NCBI GenBank assembly: GCA_019244055.1
Contig: JAFATG010000271.1
Span: 24,908 to 88,907 of the forward strand
DNA length: 64,000 nucleotides
Direction of reading: 5' to 3'
Source: Acidobacteriaceae bacterium
GTDB taxonomy: Bacteria > Acidobacteriota > Terriglobia > Bryobacterales > Bryobacteraceae
In this document: in pieces, positions 1-9,145 of the stretch
Layout of the letters: each line of letters begins with the position of its first letter
Numbering within the stretch: the first letter of the stretch is position 1
Notes under the pieces: generated by a model
Databases searched by the model: none
What the model was told of the DNA's origin: nothing
Seen by the model: the letters and a program-made list of their open reading frames with translations, nothing else
Position numbers and translations under genes: made by a program

Positions 1-325
1 ACCACCCTCACAGGATGGCAATAACCGTTGCGTTGCTTTCCGCCAGAGTACTGGCAGTGGGTGGCCTGCGGCGGAGTAACGCACTACTCGGCTTGCGTCG
101 TCAAGATACGCGTAGACCGCTGTTGCGTACTGCTCCTTTGTTTGGCCACGAAGGATGGAATTTAAGGCCGCAATCACTTTGTTTGGCTGGTCCAGGTTGC
201 TGCTATTGGAAGAGATTGCCACTTTCAGCATCGATGCGACAAGCGCTGAAGGCACACCATACCCAGTGACGTCAGCGATGCACTTCCGGTTGGTGGGATT
301 CGACCGAAAATGAATTCTCTCCTTG
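1..325 (-). pseudogene. Relic of a SpoIIE/PP2C-type serine phosphatase domain, cut by window edge
   Basis: Reading the minus strand from about 325 down to 1 gives an open frame with the core of a PPM/SpoIIE phosphatase: IADVTGYGVPSALVASMLK, then a helix ending NSILRG, then ATAVYAYLD, then YSAAGHPLPVLW. These match the metal-binding Asp-Val-Thr-Gly motif and the AGHPxP signature of RsbU/SpoIIE phosphatases. The frame begins right after a stop codon at about 329-331, has no start codon before the motif, and lacks the GGDYYD-type segment that normally lies about 25 residues upstream. The 5' part is therefore lost. The relic's truncated end lies under the promoter of the next gene. The C-terminus continues outside the window. 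Identity is confident; pseudogene status is an inference from the missing half. Confidence 0.7.
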
Positions 326-351
326 ACAGCTTAGGAAAGTCGCACTATACT
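323..351 (+). promoter_or_regulatory. Sigma-70 promoter for the ADOP permease
   Basis: TTGACA at 323-328 and TATACT at 346-351 are separated by exactly 17 bases, close to an ideal vegetative promoter. Transcription would start near 358, leaving a leader of about 47 bases that ends in a GGAGG ribosome site at 396-400, before the ATG at 405. Confidence 0.8.
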
Positions 352-369
352 CCTGATTAGCTTAGGAGT
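329..369. promoter_or_regulatory. Probable operator: inverted and direct repeats over the -10 and start site
   Basis: ACTCCT (349-354) and AGGAGT (364-369) form a perfect inverted repeat with a 9-base spacer, covering the -10 box and transcription start. GCTTAGGA also occurs twice, at 329-336 and 360-367, 31 bases (about three helical turns) apart. This geometry fits a dimeric repressor. No regulator gene is adjacent, so the protein is unknown. Confidence 0.5.
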
Positions 370-404
370 CCAATGTCCGGGCAAATCGAGCAACCGGAGG
401 AATT

Positions 405-3110
405 ATGAAGCTCCCGGCCTATTTTCGTTCTCTTGCTAGTAAGTTTCTCCACGCTTCCGATCTCGATCACGATATGGAGGAGGAGCTTTGCTCCCATATC
501 CAGCACCGCGCCGACGATCTCGAACGCTCCGGCCTGGACCGTGGAGAGGCACAACGCCGTGCGCGCATCGAATTCGGGGGCCATGTGCGCTTCAAAGAGG
601 AATCCCGCGAAGCGCTCGGCGGCCACTTTATAGAAACTCTGATGCAGGATATGCGTTTCAGCGTGCGGGTGCTGCGCAAATCGCCCGGATTCACAACCAC
701 GGCGGTGATTACGTTGACACTGGCAATCGGGGCAAATGCAGTCGTTTTCGGTGTATTGAACGGGCTGATCCTCCGCCCATTGAACCTGCCTCACCCCGAG
801 AGCTTGTACGGGATCGAGCGCTCGGACGACGACGATCCAGTGCAATCGTATCCGGATTACCTCGATCTTCGCGATCGAAATCGCAGCTTCGAGAGTCTGG
901 CAGCGTATCGAATCATCGAAGCTGGGCTGGATGCGGGCAACAACGCCTCGAGGGTCTTCGGCTATGAAGTGAGCGGCAACTACTTCGATACACTGGGCGT
1001 TCAGCCGTATCTTGGCCGCTTTTTCCACGCCTCGGATGAACATGGCCCGAACAGCGCTCCCTACATCGTGCTCTCGCATGCGTATTGGCACGCCCATTTT
1101 CAGGATGACCGTGGAGTTGTGGGCCGAGTTGTTCTGCTCAATAGGCATCCGTTCACGATCGTAGGCGTCGCCCCGGCTGGATTCCATGGAACTTTATTGT
1201 TTGCCTTTCCCGACTTCTTCTTGCCAATGGTGAACGAGGAGCAGGTGGAGGGAACAAACGTCCTGAACGCGCGCGGAATTAAGTGGATTTATCTGGCGTT
1301 GGGACATCTCAAAGCGGGCGTCACCCCCGCGCAGGCCACTGCCGATCTGAACTCGATTGCGTCCTACTTTCAGAAGACCTATCCGAAAGAGCATGGAAAA
1401 ATGAGCTACTCGTTGTCCCGCCCCAGCCTGTATGGCGATTTCCTTGGCCGTCGCGTACAGATGTTTCTTGCGGGATTGATGTTGCTCGCGGGATTGATTC
1501 TGCTGGCGGCGTGCGCCAACCTAGGCAGCCTGTTTGCCGCGCGCGCGTCTGATCGAACGCGCGAAGTTGCTTTGCGGCTCGCGCTCGGAGCGAAACGCTC
1601 GCGCATTCTGCGTACGCTATTCACCGAAGCTGCGCTGATCTCCCTGGCTGGAGGCGCCCTCGGGTTATGGGGCAGCGTAGCGCTGTTGCGCGGCTTGAGT
1701 TTTTGGCAGCCGCTACCTCGATATCCGATATCTGTGCCCGTGAACCCGGACGCAAACGTGTATGGCGCGGCTTTGATATTGGCCCTGGTGAGTGGAATCC
1801 TATTCGGGATGGTTCCAGTTCGTCAGGTGCTCAGGACCGATCCATACGAGGTCGTCAAAGCGGGATCGACGGCGACGGTGAGCCGGCGGATTACGGTGCG
1901 CGACCTGTTGCTGGTGGTCCAAATTGCGATCTGTGGAGTGCTGGTTACGTCATCGATGGTTGCGGTGCGAGGTCTGGTCCGTTCGCTGCACAGCAATTTG
2001 GGTTTCGATCCACGGAACGTGATGATCGTCAACACCGATCTCAGCATGGCGGGCTATAGCGGAGAAAGAGTACAGCAAATGCAAAAGCGAATGCTGGATG
2101 CGATGCGGAGAATTCCTGGTGTAGAATCCGTCGGATTGATCGACTGGCCACCACTTATTAGCGGCGCTTACGACCAATCTGAGGTCTTTACAGACCAGGC
2201 CATCGGTCTAAGCCCAGCCGATGCCGCGGCTTCACCCTTCTCGTTTCGAATCTCACCGGAATACTTCCAGGCGGCGGGCACAGCGTTGCTAGCCGGCAGG
2301 ACGTTCTCGTGGCATGACGACAAGAATGCGCCGCGCGTGGCCGTTGTAAATCGGGAATTTGCAATGAAAGTGTTCGGGTCGGCGGCAAGCGCGCTGGGTC
2401 ATTTCTACAAGCTGCACGATGGAACGCGCATCCAGGTGGTGGGCATCGTGGAAAGCGGCAAATATAAGGGACTCACCGACGATGCAGCGCCGGCGATGTT
2501 TCTTCCCATTCTGCAATCGCCAACGCTGGCGACAAATCTGGTAGTCCGCTACTTTACTGAACCGCGCACAATGGCCGCCAGTCGGCCTGCGCGCTTCAAT
2601 CGCGATCCCCGGCAACTGGCGGGAGCCATAAAGAATACATTGCGGGATCTCGATCGCGGGCTCCCTTCTTACATCCAAACGTGGAGCCAACAACTGGACG
2701 ACTTCGCGTTGTTTCCTTCGCATGTAGCGACGGTATCGCTGGGTGTGCTGGGCATGATGGGCGCTATGCTCTCGATCACCGGCATCTTCGGAATGGCGGC
2801 GTACTCAGTGAGCAGGCGGTTGAAGGAGTTGGGAATTCGTATAGCCCTCGGCGCGCAGCATAAGGAAGTGTTACAGGCAGCGTTGGGGCGGGCTTTGAAA
2901 TTGCTCGCTTTTGGTTCTGCGGCTGGTTTGATTCTAGGAATTCTGGCGAGTCGGGTGCTCGCTCATATCGTGTATCAGGCTACGCCACGCGATCCGTTGG
3001 TATTGGCGGGAGTTGTTGTCGCTATGGCCTCTCTGGGGCTGGTCGCGACTTGGATTCCAGCGCAACGCGCGCTCTCGCTTGATGCTTCCACACTGCTGCG
3101 CCAGGAGTGA
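405..3110 (+). CDS. ADOP-family ABC-type permease (FtsX/MacB-like, duplicated)
   Basis: A 901-residue inner-membrane permease of the acidobacterial duplicated orphan permease type. Residues 1-80 form a soluble prefix with the EEELCSHIQHRADDLER helix typical of ADOP permeases. A first MacB-PCD/FtsX unit follows: TM helix near 95-118, periplasmic region to about 330, then TM helices containing ANLGSLFAARASDRTREVAL and LALGAKRSRILR. A second unit of the same fold begins near 500 and ends with the matching RLKELGIRIALGAQ signature near 815. No ATPase gene is adjacent, as usual for the family. The start is fixed by GGAGG 5 bases upstream of the ATG. Family knowledge suggests an energy-coupled export or envelope role; the substrate is unknown. 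The promoter carries a likely operator. Confidence 0.9.
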   Translation: MKLPAYFRSLASKFLHASDLDHDMEEELCSHIQHRADDLERSGLDRGEAQRRARIEFGGHVRFKEESREALGGHFIETLMQDMRFSVRVLRKSPGFTTTAVITLTLAIGANAVVFGVLNGLILRPLNLPHPESLYGIERSDDDDPVQSYPDYLDLRDRNRSFESLAAYRIIEAGLDAGNNASRVFGYEVSGNYFDTLGVQPYLGRFFHASDEHGPNSAPYIVLSHAYWHAHFQDDRGVVGRVVLLNRHPFTIVGVAPAGFHGTLLFAFPDFFLPMVNEEQVEGTNVLNARGIKWIYLALGHLKAGVTPAQATADLNSIASYFQKTYPKEHGKMSYSLSRPSLYGDFLGRRVQMFLAGLMLLAGLILLAACANLGSLFAARASDRTREVALRLALGAKRSRILRTLFTEAALISLAGGALGLWGSVALLRGLSFWQPLPRYPISVPVNPDANVYGAALILALVSGILFGMVPVRQVLRTDPYEVVKAGSTATVSRRITVRDLLLVVQIAICGVLVTSSMVAVRGLVRSLHSNLGFDPRNVMIVNTDLSMAGYSGERVQQMQKRMLDAMRRIPGVESVGLIDWPPLISGAYDQSEVFTDQAIGLSPADAAASPFSFRISPEYFQAAGTALLAGRTFSWHDDKNAPRVAVVNREFAMKVFGSAASALGHFYKLHDGTRIQVVGIVESGKYKGLTDDAAPAMFLPILQSPTLATNLVVRYFTEPRTMAASRPARFNRDPRQLAGAIKNTLRDLDRGLPSYIQTWSQQLDDFALFPSHVATVSLGVLGMMGAMLSITGIFGMAAYSVSRRLKELGIRIALGAQHKEVLQAALGRALKLLAFGSAAGLILGILASRVLAHIVYQATPRDPLVLAGVVVAMASLGLVATWIPAQRALSLDASTLLRQE

Positions 3111-3133
3111 GCTGGCTCCAGACGGCGCGATTC

Positions 3134-6100
3134 TCATTGTTTCCCGAGCACTCTTACCGTCAATACTTCGAATGGCTTGAACGTGAGGTGTACGGCATTG
3201 TTTTCTACCGGCAAACTTCGTAGATTCTCTTCTACTCCGGAACAAAGCCGAGCCGAAGATATGTTCGATCGCGTGATCTTGATGCGGGTTTTTCCCGGTT
3301 TGCCGGCGATCTCCTGCAACCGGAGGATCGTACCGTTGCCGTCCTCTGCTTCTTTCCACGTGATCAGCGCAATGTTGTCGCTTGTGCTCTCGAGAAAATT
3401 CACGCCCTCTGCTGGCAGCGGCCGAGGCGGATTTCCGGGCTTATCCTGACTCACCACGTAATCCAACTCCGCCGCTCGCATCTCTTCTAATCCGAGCTTT
3501 GTCAAAGCCCCACCATTCAGTTGTGGTGCACTCGTCAGCGCATAGCGGAATGTAAACTCCCCTCCTTGGCCCGCGCGATAGTTCGTGTGCCAGTAGTTAT
3601 TCATCGCATAAGAGAAAATAGTCCCGCTTTTGGGGGTGAACGTGCCGGGCCAGGTGCCGCGATTGATGTCCCCGAAACTCGCAAGCGATGCGTCCAGCGG
3701 AACAATGCCGACCGCCAGGTTTGCATCTCGCACGGCCATCCATTGCTGCACATTGAACCACTCCAGGCTGCCACCCTTCATGATGTTCTCAGCGGGGTCT
3801 AGCCACTGCTGCTGGGTTGCGTACATGAAGTGCGGCTGCGCCACCGCAACCGGAAATGCAAAGTAAACGCCCTCCTTCCGTGTTGTGTAGTCCTTCTGCA
3901 CGCGGTAACGGAACTCTATTTTCTTCTGGTCCTCAAACAGGAGGATCTCCGTATCAATGTGCGGCGTATTCGTGGTGGAGCTCGTCAGTCGAATCGACTG
4001 TCCCCACGGCATTTTCTCGACGCCAAGGTACCTGCCGTCCGCCGCAGAGTGGACCCTCAATTGCCCCGGGGGTAATGCCGGGAACGGATTGATCATCTGC
4101 GTGTCGCCATCGCCGCCTGTCGCGTATAGGTATTGGCCAAATTTGTATGGACTGCTCGCGTCAACTATTTCGCGCTGCAGTTGCTTATCGTATATGCTGT
4201 CCAGAGACCCGCTCGCCTGGTCCACTTTGATCCGGTAATACGTGTTTTCGACGGTTTCTTCAGTACTTCGCTGCGGTTCCGGGGGGCCACCCTCTTTGCT
4301 GTATTCAATGCTGAAACATTTGTAGCCAACCGCAGGTACGCCTTTCGCAACGAAGCGGATATGCAAGAATTTTTCTTTGTTCGAAAGCACTTCGAGCGGT
4401 ACTTCCTCGTGCGTGCTTAAATCGACAACCTTCGGATGCTCAAACAAGTCTGTTTCTACGACGAGGTCGCGCTTCCAGTTCAGGGAATTGAAGATGACCA
4501 GCGCGTTGGCCGGCGTATGAATATCGTTCGCGAGCTGGCTCATGGAGCGGTTCATCACATCGTTGATCTCGAGGGCCGCCCGGTCTGCCCGGTCGTCCTT
4601 GACTCTTAGTTGCTTGATCGTTTCGTCATGATCGGGCTGCGTGATCGAGTTGTAGGATGCCCATGTGTGCTCGGCAAACAGAATTATGTTTTCCCAGATG
4701 TCGGCGAGCAGTCCTTGCGGCGGATTCAGGTTCGCATCAACCGTATGCGTTGCTGTTGATAGAATTTCGGCCGACAACGCTCTGGTCTGGTTCTCGCGAT
4801 CCTTCTGTTCGTAGTAGGCATCGCTTCCGATCCCGTCTTCCCAATATCCGCCGCCATCGCCCTTGAAAGTCTCTAATTGCCCGGCATAGTGTGCTTCGAG
4901 GTAATGGAAAAAATCGGGGAACGTCGAATAAATCAGCTTGGGGTAAACGTGCAGCTTGTTCCAGTCATCTGCAAATGTGGCTGTCGAAGGAAACAGATCT
5001 GTGTTCTCGACTTGTGTTCCATAAATCAGGGCTACATCCGGCTTGTAGCTCGGCTGTGAGTACGCCTGTAAATAAATCGGAAGCGACTCGCGTATCGCGT
5101 TGAGCTGCGGCGGCAATCCAAACAGAGTTTGCACCTGCATGTAATGCCGTGAGTACCAGAACAGCACCTTTTTCCCGTCCGGGCCGACCCACCAGAACGG
5201 CGAGTTCTCGTTCCAACGATCGTAGAAGAAGATCGGGGCCCGGTCGTTGTTCGCCGCCGCGACCCAGTACTTCACGCCGCTGCTCGCCAGTACCGAAGGA
5301 TAGCTTCCCGAATACGTCGGAACGTCGGTGATGTTCGCAAATTCGAACGGCAACCCATAACGCGTTGCCAATTCTTTCGAGGCATAAAGTGATCGATACA
5401 GGGTTTCGAGCGATGCATAGGCGGTCAGCAGATTGCAATTCTGTGCGGGCATCGCCATCTTGCCGGTGCGGATCAGGTTCAGTATTTCCTCCTGTTTCGT
5501 TTTTGGGCGCGTGTCCAAGAGCTGCTGTAAATTCCAAGATCCGTCCATTGAGAAACGAAAATCGGGATGCTCAGTTATGAGTGCGGCGGCCTGAGTAAGA
5601 ACTCTTGCTTGCGTCTCGGCAACTTTCCCCTGGTAGTCCGTAAAGCCTACATCGAGGTGTGTATGTGGAACAACATAGATGGTCCACTTGCGCTTGGCGG
5701 TCAAACTCACTTCTACGTGATGCTTCAGCTCGGGAACCACTTGCATCTTTCCTTGAATGGTCCCGTTCCACTCGGGGATGTCGAACGAGAGCCGCTCTTC
5801 CCCAAAGTCTCCCCGTGGGAACTCAGCCGTGTAGCGCTGGCCGTTTACCTCGAGAACCGCATGTCCCGCCGTCCAGGGCTGCGGAAAACGTACAAACGCA
5901 TCCACGATCTCGGTTAGCCCGCCGGGCGTCTCGCGGTAGAAAATTGTGGGTTCCACCTGCACTGTGGCCTCGCTCCTCCGCGGCGTGCGTGCGGTCTCCC
6001 GTTCCAGACTCAAACCGTCGTAACTGATGCCGCCGATTTCCTCCTCGGTGCTTGCCGTTGCCGGCTCATCCACACAGGTGATAGTGATGGCATTCTGCCC

Positions 6101-6541
6101 TCGCTTCAAAAGGGAAGGGGGTACATCAATATCCAATGTGCTCTGCGATTCATGTGGATCAAATGCATATGAAAAATCACTGCGCGAATAACTAAGGTTC
6201 GGGTGCAGAAAAAATATCCCCGAGTGCTCGTTCACTTCAATCTGCAGCGCAGGAACTCGCGGCCTGTCAATTAGCGTCGCAACTCTCAGCGTGTAGCTGC
6301 CTTCAGTGGAATCGAGATGAAAGACAATCCGGTACGGGTGGCCTGTTCTCTGCTGTCCCGGCCAATCCGTGCCGGCGTTGCTCTTGCCAACTTCGAACGT
6401 GACGTTGTCCTTTTCAGCGCGAGAGAACTCGACGGGCGACTCATCAAATTTCCCGATTTGCCATACCATCGTCGCCTGGCCTGCAGCGCTGATAACCGGC
6501 AAAAGAGCCAGCGCCAGTGGCCACCACTGAGTTAGCCTCAT
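3134..6541 (-). CDS. Secreted GH38-family alpha-mannosidase-like glycoside hydrolase
   Basis: A large exported protein of about 1135 residues. I start it at the ATG at 6541, which gives a clean signal peptide (MRLTQWWPLALALLPVISAA, cleaved near AGQA) and has AGGA upstream. An upstream ATG at 6586 lacks a ribosome site. Residues about 30-290 are beta-rich, lyase-like N-terminal domains. The GH38 catalytic region starts at VVPHTHLDVGFTDYQ, the metal-binding His-x-His and Asp motif, and NITDVPTYSGSYP probably holds the nucleophile Asp. The C-terminal half resembles the beta-sandwich domains of GH38 enzymes. It lies head-to-head with an MFS sugar porter, suggesting glycan breakdown followed by uptake. 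The substrate linkage cannot be read from sequence; it could be a GH38-like enzyme with altered specificity. Confidence 0.85.
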   Translation of the reverse strand: MRLTQWWPLALALLPVISAAGQATMVWQIGKFDESPVEFSRAEKDNVTFEVGKSNAGTDWPGQQRTGHPYRIVFHLDSTEGSYTLRVATLIDRPRVPALQIEVNEHSGIFFLHPNLSYSRSDFSYAFDPHESQSTLDIDVPPSLLKRGQNAITITCVDEPATASTEEEIGGISYDGLSLERETARTPRRSEATVQVEPTIFYRETPGGLTEIVDAFVRFPQPWTAGHAVLEVNGQRYTAEFPRGDFGEERLSFDIPEWNGTIQGKMQVVPELKHHVEVSLTAKRKWTIYVVPHTHLDVGFTDYQGKVAETQARVLTQAAALITEHPDFRFSMDGSWNLQQLLDTRPKTKQEEILNLIRTGKMAMPAQNCNLLTAYASLETLYRSLYASKELATRYGLPFEFANITDVPTYSGSYPSVLASSGVKYWVAAANNDRAPIFFYDRWNENSPFWWVGPDGKKVLFWYSRHYMQVQTLFGLPPQLNAIRESLPIYLQAYSQPSYKPDVALIYGTQVENTDLFPSTATFADDWNKLHVYPKLIYSTFPDFFHYLEAHYAGQLETFKGDGGGYWEDGIGSDAYYEQKDRENQTRALSAEILSTATHTVDANLNPPQGLLADIWENIILFAEHTWASYNSITQPDHDETIKQLRVKDDRADRAALEINDVMNRSMSQLANDIHTPANALVIFNSLNWKRDLVVETDLFEHPKVVDLSTHEEVPLEVLSNKEKFLHIRFVAKGVPAVGYKCFSIEYSKEGGPPEPQRSTEETVENTYYRIKVDQASGSLDSIYDKQLQREIVDASSPYKFGQYLYATGGDGDTQMINPFPALPPGQLRVHSAADGRYLGVEKMPWGQSIRLTSSTTNTPHIDTEILLFEDQKKIEFRYRVQKDYTTRKEGVYFAFPVAVAQPHFMYATQQQWLDPAENIMKGGSLEWFNVQQWMAVRDANLAVGIVPLDASLASFGDINRGTWPGTFTPKSGTIFSYAMNNYWHTNYRAGQGGEFTFRYALTSAPQLNGGALTKLGLEEMRAAELDYVVSQDKPGNPPRPLPAEGVNFLESTSDNIALITWKEAEDGNGTILRLQEIAGKPGKTRIKITRSNISSARLCSGVEENLRSLPVENNAVHLTFKPFEVLTVRVLGKQ

Positions 6542-6628
6542 CGGATATCTTTTCCTCGCGTGGATGGTGTTGCCTGCTATTGCCATCGATGATTACGATA
6601 CATTGTCTCTTTCTCTCCGGCGCGGGTT

Positions 6629-8056
6629 ATGAGCCAACGCGGCACTGTATCAATTGAACAAACACGCCTTGTCAGCGCCCGTCGATTTACGTTAGTCATT
6701 GCGACCACCGTCTCTTCTCTCGGTGGCTTCCTGTTCGGATACGACAACATTGTCATAAGCGGCGCGATCGGCCATCTATCCAGATATTTCCAGCTAAAGC
6801 CGGCCTCGATCGGATGGGCAGCGGGGTGCGCTCTCATCGGATGTCTCTTGGGCTCCGCGACGGCTGGCAGCATCGCGGACCGGTTCGGTCTAAAGCGCGG
6901 CCTTTACGGATGCGCCGCGTGTTTTGCTCTCTCTTCCGCGGGCGTGTGGATTTCGGTAAATTTTTCTCAGTACGTGGCTTGGCGCATCGTCGGCGGAATC
7001 GGAATCGGAGCCGCATCCATCGTTGCTCCCATGTACATCGCAGAGATCGCGCCCGCCAAGGTGCGCGGCCGCCTGGTGGTCCTGTATCAGTTTGGGATCG
7101 TTGCCGGCATTCTCTGCGCCGTCTACGTGAACATGCTAATCGAGCGCTCTGGCACCGTAACGTGGCAGATCGCACACGGCTGGCGATGGATGTTCGCCGC
7201 CGCGGCCATACCGGCGCTCCTGTTTGCTTTTGCCATTGGCTTATCTGAAGAAAGTCCCCGATGGCTCATGAAAGTGGGGCGGCGTGAGGAGGCGCAACAT
7301 GTTCTCGCGGTGATCAATGGCGAAGCCGCGGCCAAGTCGGAAAGTGAGTCAATCAAGAGCTCTCTTGCGGAAGAGCAAGGCGGTCTGAAGGAACTATTTA
7401 GAGGGCCATTTCGCCGCGCTCTCGCCATCGGCTTCCTGCTCGCGGCTTTCTCGCAGACGAGTGGCATCACCTGTCTGCTCTCGTTCCTCCCAGAAGTATT
7501 CAAAAGTGCCGGTCAGAAAGCTTCAGACGCATTTTTCCAATCCGTCTTAGTAGGGATTGTGAACCTCGCTTTCACTATTTTGGCAATCTGGCTCGTGGAC
7601 AAAGCCGGTCGTAAAACTCTTGTCCTCTTCGGAACGTGTTTACAGGCGCTGTCTCTCGCCCTTGTCGGCTGTCTTTACATGCTCGCGAGCGCCGGCGACG
7701 GAATCCTCGGCGGCATCATGGCTTTTGTCGCCGGTCACGCAGTTGGCAATGGCGCCGTATGCTGGGTGATCATATCGGAGATCTTCCCGACCAAAGTTCG
7801 GGGCACCGCCATGTCAATCGCTACCACCGCGCTCTGGATCTTCGCGTACTTGGCCGACCAGTTTTTCCCGCTGATGCAGAGCCATCTCGGCAGCCACGGA
7901 GCATTTTTCGTTTTCTCCTCCATGGCTGCGGTCAACTTCGTGTTTGTCCTGCTCTTCGTTCCTGAGACGAAGGGCTATTCCCTCGAAGAGATCAGTCACA
8001 TGTGGCTTCCGCGCTCGATCACCGGCGCGCATCCCGTTAAGGCAACGAAACGGTAA
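6629..8056 (+). CDS. MFS sugar porter (SP family, sugar:H+ symporter)
   Basis: A 475-residue, 12-TM transporter of the sugar porter family in the inner membrane. Diagnostic motifs are GGFLFGYDNIVISGAI in TM1, ESPRWLMKVGR after TM6, DKAGRKTLVLFG between TM8 and TM9, and PETKGYSLEEI at the C-terminus. The length is normal. The gene is divergent from the GH38 hydrolase across about 90 bases and leads a same-strand run with the mannonate-dehydratase-like gene (13-base gap), an SDR and an RraA-like gene, so it probably imports a hexose or sugar acid used by them. No strong ribosome site precedes the ATG. The exact sugar is not predictable. Confidence 0.9.
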   Translation: MSQRGTVSIEQTRLVSARRFTLVIATTVSSLGGFLFGYDNIVISGAIGHLSRYFQLKPASIGWAAGCALIGCLLGSATAGSIADRFGLKRGLYGCAACFALSSAGVWISVNFSQYVAWRIVGGIGIGAASIVAPMYIAEIAPAKVRGRLVVLYQFGIVAGILCAVYVNMLIERSGTVTWQIAHGWRWMFAAAAIPALLFAFAIGLSEESPRWLMKVGRREEAQHVLAVINGEAAAKSESESIKSSLAEEQGGLKELFRGPFRRALAIGFLLAAFSQTSGITCLLSFLPEVFKSAGQKASDAFFQSVLVGIVNLAFTILAIWLVDKAGRKTLVLFGTCLQALSLALVGCLYMLASAGDGILGGIMAFVAGHAVGNGAVCWVIISEIFPTKVRGTAMSIATTALWIFAYLADQFFPLMQSHLGSHGAFFVFSSMAAVNFVFVLLFVPETKGYSLEEISHMWLPRSITGAHPVKATKR

Positions 8057-8069
8057 TGAGGTCTCGCTT

Positions 8070-9140
8070 ATGAAATTGGGCTTCGGTCTATACAGGCACA
8101 TGTTGAATCCGGCTCATCTTGGGTTTGCGCGGCAGGTCGGAGCAACACACGTCGTTGTCCATTTCGTCGATTACTTCAACAAAGGCGGTCCCGCCAATCC
8201 GCGCCAGGATCAGCCAGTGGGTGAACTCGCCGGTTGGGGTTACGCAGGAGATCCGCAGCAACTCTGGACCGTCCAGGAAATGCTCGAGATCAAGAAGCAG
8301 ATTGAGGACGCCGGTCTGGTCTGGGAAGCGATAGAGAACTTTGACCCGGCTCACTGGTACGATGTGCTGCTCGATGGACCGCGAAAAAGAGAACAATTGG
8401 AAGGGCTGAAAACGATCATCCGCCGAGTCGGCGAAGCCGGCATTCCAATCATCGGATATAACTTCAGCATCGCGGGCGTGGCAGGGCGCGTTTCGGGCCC
8501 GTTCGCGCGTGGCGGAGCTATAAGCGTGGGGATGAACGGCCCGCTGGACGCTCCCATCCCAAAGGGCATGGTATGGAATATGATCTACGATCCAGCGGCT
8601 TCCAAAGGGAACGTGCCCCCGGCCACTCACGAGCAACTTTGGCAGCGCCTTACGGATTTCCTGAATGAATGCCTGCCGGTCGCGGAAGAAGCTGGTGTCC
8701 GCTTAGCCGCCCACCCTGACGATCCGCCCTTGCCGACTCTGCGTGGGCAGCCGCGCCTCGTCTACCGTCCTGATCTGTACCAAAAGCTCATCGACATTAA
8801 CGAGAGTGTTTCCAATCAGCTTGAATGTTGCGTGGGAACCTTGGCCGAAATGCGCGATAGCGATGTTTACGACACCGTCGATCGATACAGCGCGCAGCAG
8901 CGCATCGCCTACATTCATATGCGAAATGTTCGTGGAAAAGCGCCGGAGTACAAGGAAACGCATATCGATGAAGGTGACGTGGACGTGCTTCGTGTTTTTC
9001 GGATTCTGAAGAAGAACAATTTCAAAGGCATGATCATCCCGGATCATGCTCCGCAACTCACCTGTGATGCGCCTTGGCATTCAGGCATGGCGTTCGCTAT
9101 GGGATACCTTCGTGCGTGTTTCAACGCCGTTGCGGCCTAG
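8070..9140 (+). CDS. Mannonate dehydratase-like TIM-barrel enzyme (UxuA family)
   Basis: About 356 residues. The ATG at 8070 has GAGG about 8 bases upstream and gives the family N-terminus MKLGFGLYRHML; an earlier in-frame ATG lies inside the upstream gene. The UxuA-like signature LAAHPDDPPLPTLRG sits near residue 212, YIHMRN near 285, and a metal-site PDHAPQ near the C-terminus. UxuA dehydrates D-mannonate to 2-keto-3-deoxygluconate in hexuronate breakdown. The length matches the shorter Bacillus-type UxuA. The N-terminal region differs somewhat from canonical UxuA, so a related sugar-acid dehydratase or epimerase is possible. It sits between the sugar porter and an SDR in a probable operon. 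Confidence 0.75.
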   Translation: MKLGFGLYRHMLNPAHLGFARQVGATHVVVHFVDYFNKGGPANPRQDQPVGELAGWGYAGDPQQLWTVQEMLEIKKQIEDAGLVWEAIENFDPAHWYDVLLDGPRKREQLEGLKTIIRRVGEAGIPIIGYNFSIAGVAGRVSGPFARGGAISVGMNGPLDAPIPKGMVWNMIYDPAASKGNVPPATHEQLWQRLTDFLNECLPVAEEAGVRLAAHPDDPPLPTLRGQPRLVYRPDLYQKLIDINESVSNQLECCVGTLAEMRDSDVYDTVDRYSAQQRIAYIHMRNVRGKAPEYKETHIDEGDVDVLRVFRILKKNNFKGMIIPDHAPQLTCDAPWHSGMAFAMGYLRACFNAVAA

Positions 9141-9145
9141 CGCTC

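Noticed and set aside
15..269. 84-residue plus-strand open frame at the window start
   Set aside because: It is antisense to the SpoIIE-phosphatase relic and has no family motif or ribosome site.
357..1187. 276-residue minus-strand frame inside the ADOP permease gene
   Set aside because: It is a shadow of a strongly supported coding frame; no motif or ribosome site of its own.
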